DNA of 64,000 nucleotides. It comes from Agelaius tricolor. Its lineage: Eukaryota; Chordata; Aves; Passeriformes; Icteridae. Shown one piece after another: positions 21,239 through 32,900 of the stretch. The first letter of the stretch is position 1. Every line of letters begins with the position of its first letter. The notes under the pieces are model-generated. The model worked only from the letters and a program-made list of their open reading frames with translations. It searched no databases and was not told where the DNA came from. The stretch lies in contig JALJCS010000028.1 of the NCBI GenBank assembly GCA_023055355.1, positions 5,456,418-5,520,417 of the forward strand. Reading direction: 5' to 3'. Both the position numbers and the translations under genes were made by a program.

Positions 21239-23050
21239 GTGCTGCTATTTGGTTCAGCACCAAGGGCCAGACAAGCTCAGGGATGTCCCATCTGGCAATA
21301 TTGGTAATTATTCCAATAGCTTCCCCTTGGCCATGCTCAAAAGAAGCCCCTGGCAGAGCTGTGGGGAAGCAAATATGTCCCATGTTCAGAGAAACTTTCC
21401 TGCCTCTGAGGTCAGAGGTGCATCTCCAGCCTGCATGAAGCAAGATGCTGATGAATCGAAATTCAGAATGTCCCTCATGAATAATTCATTGAATGCGTTT
21501 GAGCAAGCTATAGCAGTGTAAATATATGTATGGCTACAAACAGATATGTATATATGCAAATTAACAAAGGAATGGCTCAAGCTACCCACATGGAAAAATC
21601 CCAGTGACCCGAGGATGTTTGCTTCATATGGCTCAGAACACATCAAACTGTAACTAAAGAAAAAGCCTGAAATTTATCAAACCATGGCGTGAAGCCGTCC
21701 TTGTACCGTTCACTCATAACATAACAAATCCTCCTCATTTATTTATATTTGGTTTTTTCCTTAACTCAAGTTTTACTCTCCCAACCCATCATCTCTGCCA
21801 CCCCAAATGAAGTCCCCGTGTCACCAGGAGCCATCAGCTCAGCACCACCTCATCCACCCCTGGCAGTGAAATTACATGAATAACCATTACCATGGTAGGC
21901 CAGCAAGTGCATTAAACCCCTGGAATTCATATAAACAACACAAGAACATAAATGACAGACATAGGTGCAGGGTCCATCGATCATCCCCTTCTCCCTCACA
22001 GCAAGAAATGTGGGATCACATTAAAAATAGAACAGACACCTGCAACTAGACGGGTATTTATACAGAATATTGTGACAACTGTCATTTCACATTAGTCAGC
22101 AAGATCCCACAGGACTTGGAGAAGTATTAACTGTGCTGCCTTTTTTTTTTCTGGCAAAATATAATAAAATCCACTTTCTTGATGGCTTCCTGGTGGGGAT
22201 TGCTCCTCTCCCTGAAGTCATTCATGAAATAAGGATGCACCTCCAAGAGCCTGGATAGAAAACATTTTACCTAGGCATCAGAGTATGGGGAGAGGGGGGG
22301 TTGTGATTCTTCACTTGGGACTCATCCATCCTTTTTCACAATGTTTTGATGACACCAAACTCAAAAAATGACCATAGATGACCCAAAGTCAAGGCAGACC
22401 CAATGCATGATGCTTATCTGATTAATAATTTGAATTATGACCCCAAATTGTGAAGATTAGAGAAGGACTATGCACTCCTAAGAGCCCATTTATTGAACAA
22501 GTTCCTAAAAGATCTGAAGGAGGAAAATTCCAAATTCCAGAGTCAGAGGTACAGAGGCACTTCTGTTTACAGTAAAAAAAATGCTTTGCCCATACAGATA
22601 AAGTATTTCAAGGTCTTGCTTGTTACCCTGAGCCTGATGCAATAAAAATAGGACTTTTGTGAAGGTCCTAGACACTCCTTTTATTTGGTGAAAGACATTT
22701 ACATCACTGGAAGCAAAATGTATCCTCAACAGCAATGTAGCTCCTGTCAAAAAACACACTGTGCCCTACATTTTACCATCATCACAGTTAATCATTTATA
22801 CACTGTGCAGAGGCACGTGGTGCTCACTGAGAAACACCAAGGCCCACTGTGTGTCCCAAAGAACACTCAGCAAGTACAGGCAAGGTGAACAAGGACAGAG
22901 GAAGAAATACCTTGGATACAACCCCTGATGGACAGGGCTGGAGAGACAAGAGATGATGGACCAGGAGACAGAATTGGAAGGGACAAAGGGAACTGGAGAA
23001 ACAAGGGTGAAATCAGGACAAGAACATGTCAACAAGGAAAACTCAAAGAT
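21239..23050. other. intronic DNA, no gene seen
   Basis: Mostly AT-rich single-copy DNA. A T run is at about 22140-22150. At 22345 the string TTTGATGACACCAAACTC would read FDDTKL, similar to the CR1 catalytic motif, but the surroundings do not support a LINE call. No exon signals. Confidence 0.5.
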
Positions 23051-23285
23051 CTTTATGGTGAAGAAGAGGGTCTTGAAATAGATGGAGAAAGGGCCAAGAT
23101 GCCACCAAGGGGTTCCAAAGAAAAGGTGACAGAATTGGGAGGGCTGACAAAGAGAGTGCTGAGTGCACCCAAAAAACTTTATGGTGAAGAAGAGGGTCTT
23201 GAAACAGATGTAGAAAGGGCCAATGGGTTCCAAAGAAAAGGTGACAGAATTGGGATGGCAGACAAAGAGAGTGCTGAGTGCACCA
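23051..23285. repeat. tandem duplication, 126-bp unit
   Basis: Two copies start CTTTATGGTGAAGAAGAGGG at 23051 and 23177. The first is 126 bp; the second is about 109 bp and lacks a stretch between GGGCCAA and GGGTTCC. A weaker echo (GACAGAATTGGAAGGG) just upstream near 22969 may be an older third copy. The 128-codon plus-strand frame over this region repeats its own peptide and has no recognised domain. Confidence 0.92.
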
Positions 23286-24187
23286 GCAGGTCAAGGGGAG
23301 CCACTGGAAGGTGAAGGGCGTTATCAGAGCCCTTGTGAAGGGCTGTCAGCAGCTGAAGGGAACTGGGGAACATCTGTAGTCTTCTGGAAAGAGCCACAAA
23401 AATGTTGTTTTAGAACAACTCACACAAGAGAAGAGGCAGAACTGCCCTGATCAGAACTACAAGGTAAAATGTAATGTGGCACAGTGGAAAGTGGAGAACT
23501 GGTCTGCCTGTCATTTGATGCCTCCAGAAGCATTTTATAAACACACATTAAAATTCAGGTTCTGTTTCTGAGTGCCTCTTGCTGAGGGAACTGGAGAGGG
23601 CATGGCCTTGACTCATGTCCTGGCTGGCACTGAGGTCCCCAGCTGTGCCAGCTCAGACCTGTGCTCCTGACAAAGGCCATCTGTCAGTGGCCTCTGACAC
23701 CCCAGCTCTCCCCAGCCTTGTCCCTGTGCCCAGGGCATCTGGGCTTGTTTGTACCAACAACGCTCGTGTTGAAGCACAGCCTGTCACACAGCTCCCTGTC
23801 ATCTGGGCTGGGAATTGGCTCAAAGACTCAACCACGCTTCCCTTCCACCCCATCAGTGGCTGGTCCAACCCCAAAGTCAGCACCTGCCCAGCAGAGGGGG
23901 ACAGGCCACCTGTCCCAGACTCTACAGGGCTTGGAGGAACCTGTCATGGCACTCTCAGCCAGGTGGAAGACATCCAGCTGTGGGCTCCTAAAAGAAAATA
24001 GGCCACACACAAAGTGTTTGACCAGTGCAAGTGATCAGCCCCTTGGAGCATCATTCCCAAGCCTGCAGCAAGCTCTCCACCTTTGCATCATGACCAACAT
24101 CTTCTTTGGAAGATAAAGGCATAACAACTGAATTCAGGCATCAGTAGGTGGAATTTTCCAATGTCTGCTGTGCAGGACAGATGATCC
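23286..24187. other. intronic DNA, no gene seen
   Basis: No recognised repeat or exon. Overlapping open frames at 23615-24116 lie in GC-richer DNA and are probably chance. Confidence 0.5.
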
Positions 24188-24606
24188 TGATGCCTGAAGT
24201 TTTAGTTTTCATATTATCCATTAGTATATAACTCTGAACTCCATATAAAGTGTTAGCAAGTTCTCCTCACAGTTTAGTCACACAAACAATCTTTTTCCAG
24301 CCTCAGAACCAAGGACAACATTGCAGCTTCAGGCCCAAAAAGTGTAAACAGCAGCAAATTGAGGAGAGCAATCTGGGAGGATGGGACTGCATAACCTGAA
24401 GCTGTAATTGGACAATTAATCCCAATATGTAAATGGACCAAAAGTTATAAAAGTGTGAAAACTTGTGACCCAGGGTCCATCTTGGGGGTAGCCTTGGTCA
24501 GGATCTTGTACAGCCCAAGGTGTATCCTTGGAAGGCCTTTTAATAAATCTACTTTATTCCTTTAGCACTGTCTAGCCTCTGTTCTAGGTACCCTCTCAAG
24601 GCATCA
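24188..24606 (+). mobile_element. solo LTR with 7-bp inverted ends and 4-bp target duplication
   Basis: The block starts TGATGCCTGAAG and ends AAGGCATCA, so TGATGCC and GGCATCA form a perfect terminal inverted repeat. It is flanked by ATCC on both sides (24184-24187 and 24607-24610), a 4-bp target duplication that suits gamma-like (ERV1) elements. CCTTTTAATAAATC near the 3' end supplies AATAAA and sets the plus orientation. Length is 419 bp. TATA-like TTATAAAAG lies at about 24446. No internal genes remain. Confidence 0.9.
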
Positions 24607-24610
24607 ATCC

Positions 24611-27600
24611 CAGCTGTTCCTCTTGACCTTGCAATCTCTGTTTTAATTAGTGTGTCCTCCTGGTTACAGAATATCAAGGATATCAAGGAACATTACAGCT
24701 AACAATCTTGTACTTGGGGGTTTTCCTCCCACCATGGATTTTCAACAACTGTTACATGTTTTTCTTTGATTTTGATAATCTAATGTTAAAATCACGACCT
24801 ATCCCCCATCCACTTCAGATTTTGTTTGTTTAATCAAGAGTTGAGCAATTTCAAAGATGCTTTTAAAATTCAAACACTGGGTGGTTGCACACTGAGCTGA
24901 TCCTTTGATACCTGAAAAGTTCTCCAATGGCAACCTCACAGTTTTAATCTTCCTGATATTGCAGGTGATCTAGTTGATCTTACAGATGATTCTGATTAAA
25001 TGAGCTTTTTAAATGAGCTTTTTTTTTTTTTAATGAGCTCTCTCCAGTTCTCACAAAAATATATAAAATATTCACAAATGTGATACAATGAACTTTATGT
25101 TCTTCTTCTGCTTAGAGCAACACTTGGTGCACAGGTGCTGACATTTCTTAGTCATTAAAGAAACTAAACCTAAAATTCTTCAAAACTATTTTATTCAATA
25201 TTCTATTGGGGTTTTCTTGTAACAGCAGTTAGTGCACAGCTCTCATAGGTTATATATAAGAAGAGTTATTTTTGTGGATAAAAGACAACAAGAAGTCAAT
25301 AATCTTTGGCAGACAGCCTTCATTGTTCTGCTAGCACAAGCGCATCCAGCTGCTGATGACCCTTAATGTTTCCCTGATATTGTTTTCTGCTATAAAATGG
25401 AAGATCTAATATATGCTGAAGGTCAGTCCCCACCAAAGACTGTATCAGAGATAACCTTCATAAACTCACTGAAATTTGTAATACTGTGCAACATCCTCTG
25501 TCCTGTCACAGCTGTGACTCCATCCATGCGTCCCCTGCCCAGGATGCTGCAGAGCTGGAAGTGCCCCCAGTTCTGCACCACTCCTTGTGCACGAGGAAAA
25601 GCTGATCCCTGGATCACAGCAGAGCATGTGGAAGCTGCTGGCACAGGCAGTATAACCCCATAAACATTTCATGAAGAAGGATAAAGCCCTGCCCACATTC
25701 CCCAATGGCCCCCACCTCTGCTAGGGACACACACTTGCACTTAGGGCAACAGCAGCAGAAAATCAGTGATCAACTCTAAATGCACAACATCTTTCAGAAA
25801 AAATCACAGCTAAAACCTGGACTTCTCACCATAGCTTGGAGTCAGGCAGTTACGAGGGACCTTTAATGAGTAATTTAGGTAATTAAAAAGTCAAATATGC
25901 AATATGCAAGAAGCAGCATCAGTGTGTCACTGCTCTGTGGCACGGTGCTCCTGATCCTGTCCAGTGGCTCCAGTGGCTCATGATGGCTCCATGTGCCATT
26001 GGAACACATCATTGTGGCTCTGTGATGGCTGCAAAGGGTTTTCCACACAAGCCTGAGCTTGGCTCATGTTGGAACATGTTTTGTCACCAACATATATAAA
26101 GTGTGTTGGGTAATTGCTGCTGGAATTCAACATGTGCTGTATCTCATCTCGGAGATGCAATTTACTGGCTGTATTCCAGTAAAATAACTTTATGGCTTTC
26201 TGTCATGATAAATAACTGTTAATAGCATAATGGAATTAATATTTACTTTGAAGCTATGCTGTCTATTCAAATAAAGTTGCTATATTTAGAATCATCCCCA
26301 TGCTGCTGGGCTTTTAAATGCTGAGAATTGACAAGACAACAGGCAAATATTAAATTCCAGCTCCCTCCAGCCATTAATAAACCTTTTGATTTTGGGTTTG
26401 TGATTGAAACCCTTCTGTCTATCTTATACAGCTTTGATAGTTCAAGAAGTGTTAATTCAAATGTGGGACAGATGAGGCAGGAAGGGCTTTTGGGGTCTGG
26501 GAGCTCCCTCTGCCTGCCCTAAGAATGGAGACAGTGTAGGATGGTGGGTCTGGACCACCTGGCTTGGAACTAGGGGCAGAAACCTCAGCAAGTGTTCACA
26601 GGAAAGTTCATGATTTAACACACAAAAATTATCATGTTTTTGTCATTATAAATGTTCTTTTTATAATTCCAACAAGGAGAGATTGAAGAGACACTGAAGT
26701 CTAACCATATCCCTTCTTCCCAGGGATAAGGGAAGCACACAGAAGGCAGGAAAGGAGATGGCATTTCACCTTTTAAAGCTCAAAACCATGCTTCTTTTTA
26801 GTAGGAAAATGCTAAAATAAATTGTTCTGGCTGTGGTAGGACATTACAGACACAATGTAAAGCTGCCTGCAGGGACAAGAGTGAGCCTGACCAACAGAAG
26901 GACAAGGAAGGGCCAAGCCATGGTTCCCATCATGCATGCTCAGAAGGAAGTGCAGCAGGAGGATTAGGCAGTGCAGCAGAGTCACAGGCGTTGCAAATCC
27001 TCCTCACAGTGCTCCAGCATGCTCGTGTCACCTCAGCCTGCTTTTATTCAAAATTTCTTCATAGCAACAAGCACACAAAAACTGCAGGCAAAGTGTAACC
27101 ATCAACAGAAACACCCACGCAGTATCAGAGAGTGTCTGGGGTCAGACAGAAGGCAGAATCTTCACAAACATATTTATAGTGCTCTAAGACGCTGCAGTCC
27201 TCTGGAGCACAGGGTCTTTTAATGGAAAAACACCACGGATTTGTCGTGGCAACTGACAAGGAGCCTCTGGTGCTGTCCAGTGAGGAGCACAGAGGGAATG
27301 CCATGGTGGGGGCTGCAGTGGGTCAGGGCTGGCCAGAGCAAAATGCGTTGGTGGTGGCACCCAGCCCTGCCACCACCAACACATCCCCTTGTGGAGACCC
27401 TGGGGGGGCATTCCCTGGTCTAGGGAGACACAAGAAGCTTCCCTCAAAAAGCTGTTAGATCCCATTGGCTCCTTCCCCTGATCCTATGTCCCTGAGCCAC
27501 CCTTTCCCTATTCCCTTATTGGCCCTCATCTTTGTACTGCCCCAGACCAGGGTCACAGCCCCCAGGCCCCTTGGGGAGACAAAGTGAGACCCTCTGTGTG

Positions 27601-27929
27601 TGCGACCTGAACATCTCACTGAATAAAACATCCGTGGATATTATGCAAAGGTCCTTTTTTGCTTCCTTCCCCTGGACTATGCCAGCAGCAATTCAGACTG
27701 CTACACCCCTGCAGAGGCACCCAGACATGCCCCACGAGCCCCCAGGCTTTGCACTGGGACATCAGAATCTTTAGTGATTGATTTGAATGCCTGAACTCTT
27801 CACTTTAGAGGCCTTCAGAGCTCCTGTACTTTATTGTGAGAACTCAGCCGAACATTAAACCAAGTGCAGCTCTGCAGTCAGAGATGGACATGGAGCCCTC
27901 CCTGGTGCTGTGTCCATCTCCTGTCCATG
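24611..27929. other. intronic DNA, no gene seen
   Basis: AT-rich for the most part, with a T run at about 25020-25032 beside a duplicated AATGAGCTTTTT. No exons or clear transposons; the end becomes GC-richer toward the CpG-rich block. Confidence 0.5.
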
Positions 27930-28200
27930 GAGGGACTCCAGCTGCGGGGGGAGCATCACCAGAACCCCGAGCAAGGCTGCAGCGTTGGGATGGGGGCCTG
28001 GCTGCAGCTGGGCAGCCCCCGGGATGGCAGCGGGGTCCCTCCCGCCCGGAGCCGCTGCTGAGCCCCGGCAGCCACGCGATGGCAGCAGAAATATGGGAAC
28101 ACCGGAGCGCACGGACGCTCCATCCCACCGCTCCAAGGAACAGGGATTCCGCACAGACCAGGCAGCTGCTACATGCGAGACAAAGTCTGCCACGGGTTTA
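27930..28200. promoter_or_regulatory. CpG-rich intronic block, possible weak CpG island
   Basis: About 19 CpGs fall in roughly 270 GC-rich bases, just enough by eye for the usual island criteria. There is no TATA box or recognised promoter motif. Several open frames on both strands, up to 153 codons, cross the block, as expected for GC-rich DNA. It may be a minor promoter, an enhancer or only a local composition feature. Confidence 0.4.
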
Positions 28201-29820
28201 GGACAAGCAGAGAGTAGAAAAACAGTTTTTCTCCCCAAAATACAATAATTCACACTTTCTGCATTCCTGGTATTACCAACAGGGTCACTCGGGCTCCCCT
28301 GCTGTAGCACAGACACAACACAGCTGTGTGCCCCGGCAGCTTCACTCTAACCTACAGCACACACAGCAAGGCCCAGAGCCCAGCTCCTGCTTCTCACTAA
28401 TTCCTGGCTCAGATCCCGGCTGGGAACCAAGAGAATCCCGGCTGGGAACCAAGAGAACCCCTTGCTGCTGGCACTGCCAAGCCCTCCCTGCTCCCCTCTG
28501 TCACTTCTCCCTTTCACTCACCCCAGGGTGCCAGTGGGCAATTAATGCTTTTTATGTACAGAAAGTGTCCAAACACCATCTAATTAATCCTCATCCCTTG
28601 CCTATAAAAAAGGGAAGTAAATAACATCCTACAAAGGTGTGGCTATCCAAACATGTCAGATGTATCCACACTCTAAAATCCCCTCTTGACAGGTTCTGTG
28701 TCTGTGTTGCTGGCTGGGGACAACACCAGATTGTGTTTAGGAACACCAGCACCTTCAAACCTTCAAACAAGACTCTGCTCTCCCTGCTCTCCCTCCCCAC
28801 GCACACCTTGTGAGCAATATCCCACTTTCCAACAGGAACTCATGAAATTAAAATGTTCAATGCACCCCTGATGCACACAGAATCAGCAGCAATACAGCAA
28901 ACAAGGTCTGCCCTTCTGCCCAACACACAGAGAAAGAAATAAATGAAGAGGAGCTCACTGAAAGCCAGGCAGGGAAGGCAGAGCCACCGAGGTTCCTCAC
29001 TTGCCATGGAAGCCCTTATCTCCTTCACAGCCCACAATGCAATTACAAGATTACAAGGCACATGCTGCTCCAGCATCTGGATCCTCTGTGCAGACACAGG
29101 GATCCCTACAGAACCAGGAAACCTCTTCATCTTGTGAGGAATGAATGGCAGGGATTCTCCTCACAGCACGGCTCCCACTGACCCCTCTCCAGGCACCACT
29201 CCCAGGGACAGACGTTGTCTGGAGTTCATATTTGTCCACATAGGTACAGAAAGAATTATTTTGTTTTGCTGTAAACTAATCTACATTGTAAACCCAGGGA
29301 TAAAGTCTGTACCAGTACCCTTCCATCCCCATCCTAGTCCCCAGCATGTTAAACCCAGACCACAGAGCCAGCAATCCAATCTCCATATATTTTATTCTCA
29401 ATATATTTCATTTCTGGCCACCAATCTTTAGATCTCCTATTGGATTTTGTTTTCATAAATGGATTTTCCCACAAAGCTGGCAGAAAATAGATTTAATTTC
29501 GAATTTCTCTAAACTGAAATAGTCAATATAAATGTCAATGTGTGTTTGTGCCATGCAGTTGGTGAGGCGACACAAGCCTCACATTTCAGAGGGATTCAGG
29601 GGCCTGCCAGTGTGTTTTCTGTCTGTATACTTGTTCTAATGCTTTCCTTTAGAAGGATGACTAGAAGTATATATATATATATTTATTAAAATTTTTGTTT
29701 TGCTGTTTTGTTTTGGGGATGCAAAAAGCTGTATGACGTCTAGCACTGCTTTGCAGGCAAGTCAGGAGGAAAAATTCAATGTCAGCAGAGGATTCTGCAA
29801 ACTGACATCCCCACAGACCC
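28201..29820. other. intronic DNA with a 22-bp duplication, no gene seen
   Basis: ATCCCGGCTGGGAACCAAGA is repeated twice in tandem with a 22-bp period from about 28413 to 28456. A short (TA)n run is at about 29670-29682. Nothing else is recognisable. Confidence 0.5.
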
Positions 29821-29905
29821 ATCACAGAATGGTCTGGATTGGAAGGGACCTCAAGGACACCCTGCCATGGGCAGGGACACTTCCACTACTGTAGGTCCCT
29901 GGTTC
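29821..29905 (-). mobile_element. CR1 LINE 3'-end fragment
   Basis: The plus strand reads ATCACAGAATGG, then GGATTGGAAGGGACCTCAAG, then CCTGCCATGGGCAGGGACAC and TTCCACTA. This is the reverse complement of the well-known 3' end of avian CR1 elements, so the element points along the minus strand with its 3' end near 29821. A stretch of the usual sequence between CTCAAGGAC and CCTGCC is missing. It is truncated after about 85 bp, as most CR1 copies are. Confidence 0.88.
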
Positions 29906-32900
29906 CCTCTCTCCCCCCAGCACAGGGTGTAGTTGCAGCACCAATTACTCAACAAAATTCCAATCTAGCCTGATGTTAATGCCATTAGTCCACAGAGATC
30001 CTTTTGGAATCATTTACATCAGAACTGTCTTTTTACATCCTAAATGAAAAATGCTCAGACTTCAGTGAATGGGATTTGAATTACAGCCCTACCACATGTG
30101 GCTCAGCTTTATTCACGCTATTTATTAAACAGGGAAAAAAATGATGATGCAGTCAATTACAGAGCAATTACCTGAGAGCTGCTGCAAACCTGTTGCCTTG
30201 CACTGCAGGGACAGTGGTTGTCCTTGATTTGGGCAGAACTTGCCTATAGGGCACCTGCCAGGCAGAGCATCCCCCAAGGCCCTGATCTCAGCCTGAATCT
30301 TCATCCTGAGACAGCCACATAATAGGAAAACTTCTACTGATGAAGTTAAATAAACCATGACAATTAAAGGATTAGGAATGTTACGGGTCTTGTGAAGAAA
30401 AATATCTTCTGGACATGTACAGGGCATTAGGAAAAGAAGCCAAAACTCAAGAGAATTTGCTGTGACTTTATGTGACTGCAGGAGAATACATCAGGGCCCT
30501 GATATACAAAAGGATTATTGATATGTATGTTCCCTTCTGAAGAGACTCCCAGGAGATCCATTCTGGATTTAACAATAATCCATACCGCCCTTCAGAAATG
30601 GCAAAACAATGCTCCCATTTCCCAGGACTCCCTCCAACACAGCAATCATTAAGATGCCATCACAACCCTGCATTCCAGGTGCCATAAACACCAGCTGGAA
30701 CAGGAATAAATCCCAACCACATCTCATGAGCAGTCAACACCTCCACATTTCTGCAGAAGCATCTGCCTGAGGTGCCCACTGTGGAGAGGTGCAGACTGCA
30801 AAGGTGAGTGTGCCACAGCAAAGGTGTGGGTGTCCCAGCAAAAATGGGGAGATGCTGTTGGTCTCTAATGAGCTACAGGGGCTTAAGAGAGAGGCTGGTT
30901 ATAAAGGGGATCAGTGAAATCTCAGGAGAGGTGTCAGGACAGTGATATTTGCAGCAATGATGAAGAACAGAAAAGTGCCCCTCCTTGTGAGCAGTTTCTC
31001 CCTTGTTCAGGGCCACTTGTTTGTGTTAATATATGCACACGTGTGTGTCATATTTTCAGAAAGCCTCTCACATTAAACTCTCCTTTCTCCTCCAAAGCCA
31101 TTCCACAGTATTTCTCTGAAATGCATTAAGCAGGCTGAGTGAACAATGTGATCCTAATTAGTTTGCAAACTACACAGCTCACCTCTGAGGGTGAGCAAAG
31201 CCCATGTAAATTAAAGTGAATTGCAGAGAATTGGCTCAGGCTGCCCAAGGAATCCCTCTCCAGATTAGGGCTGCTCCAAAGTGCCACCTCCACCTCCCAC
31301 CCTCCCATGACAACTGAGCAGATTTCACTCACAATAGCAGGGAATAGAGAGATGTAAAACCACTTTGCAGTTCAGTATTCCATGGTGGGCTATTTTGCAC
31401 AATGCAGAGGAGCCCATTTGGTCATTTACCAAAAGCAAAAGTCTGGTCCTTCACAGGTGCCCCAGGCTGCAGAGGCTACTGATGCTGTCCCCACTCTGGT
31501 GACCCAAGGTGAGCACAGGGACGCTGCCAAAACCCAAATGCTACAAAACCTGTGTGATGTTTTGATGGTGATGTCCCAGGGTTTATGCAGTAATTGAATA
31601 ATCTAAAATTTTCATTCCTGTCCTCGTGGACTAATCTGCAATAGTGTTAAGGGACTGCTATGATATTAATTAAATACAAGTCCTGCATACAAAATTGATA
31701 CTTCGCATCTCCATCTCCACAAGGGAGTTTCTCTCTTAATAAGACTGAAATCAAGTTTTACGTTTTTTGTTTGGTTTTTTTTTTTTTCTTTATAAGGAAT
31801 TCATAAAGATTACCATATTGTACCAAGGTAACAAACACCCAATCTGCAAGAAATTTCAAATACAGAAGCTCTGGTGCTTGGAGTGGGACCAGGGGCACAG
31901 CTCTGCCCCAGCCCTGGGACAGCCCCTCTCCAAGACCACTTCTCAGGCACTGGGGTTTGGAGAGACTAAAATATCCTCAACACAGGATAAAGAGCAGCTT
32001 GATCAGTGTCAACCTTCCAAAACACAGATGACAAGAGGGAAATTCACTATAAAAACATGACCTCGTTTTAATTTTGGCAGCAATTTACTACGAATTCACG
32101 TGAAGGCACAGTTACACTCTCCTGGAAAAGTTCACACACAAGAAAAGGCAGAAATGCATCCTCTGAGCCAGGAGCCTGCAAAGCAGAGCAGCACCATCCA
32201 GAGTCATGGCAAAGCTATTCCAACACTCCCCTTACTATTATTTATTAGTTAATATTTTTAATTATGTGAATTGATTAGGAACGCATCACCAGGGATCCTA
32301 ATTAATTAGAATTTTAAAAAGGATCACAGACCAGAGATTCCACAAAGAATTGCACAAAGAGGTGTATTAAGGGAAAGGCCAAATTAACTTCTCCTTTCTG
32401 GTTTATCCAGCCTTTTCTGACAGGACTGTGATCAGATTAACCAAGTAATACCCAAACCCCTCCTGTACAGCAATGCTAACCAAGGCAACAGCTTGAGGAT
32501 TTCAGGCCATTTTCATTTAACATCCACTTGGTTAAGTAGTTTATTCCTCCTAATCCACATTTATTTAAATGAGTCAAAGTAGTTTATTCCTTATTTATGT
32601 TCTAAATTTGCTTTAGCTGTCTCACCCATGCTCACCAAATCCTTCTGCAGGGTTCTGATAGACATCAACATCCTTCAGGATGCAGACTTTTTGTTTCAAA
32701 AATGTATTTTTCTATTTACCCAAAACTTGGAAAGACAAAGGAGCCATCACACTGACAACACTCAGGAAGGAATTAATTATTAAATCTTCTAATACAAGTC
32801 CCTGTTCAGAACTGGCTGGTCAGTAGTTTCACAGGCCAGCATGTTCCTCTGCCCTGCCTCCGAGCTGCCATTTCCAGAGCAATGTTTGGATGCTATTGAT

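Noticed and set aside
22345..22362. FDDTKL-coding string resembling the CR1 catalytic motif
   Set aside because: Only six residues match and the neighbouring sequence shows no other LINE motif.
9539..23285. Tandem repeats as CRISPR arrays
   Set aside because: The units are contiguous without unique spacers, and the genome is that of a vertebrate.
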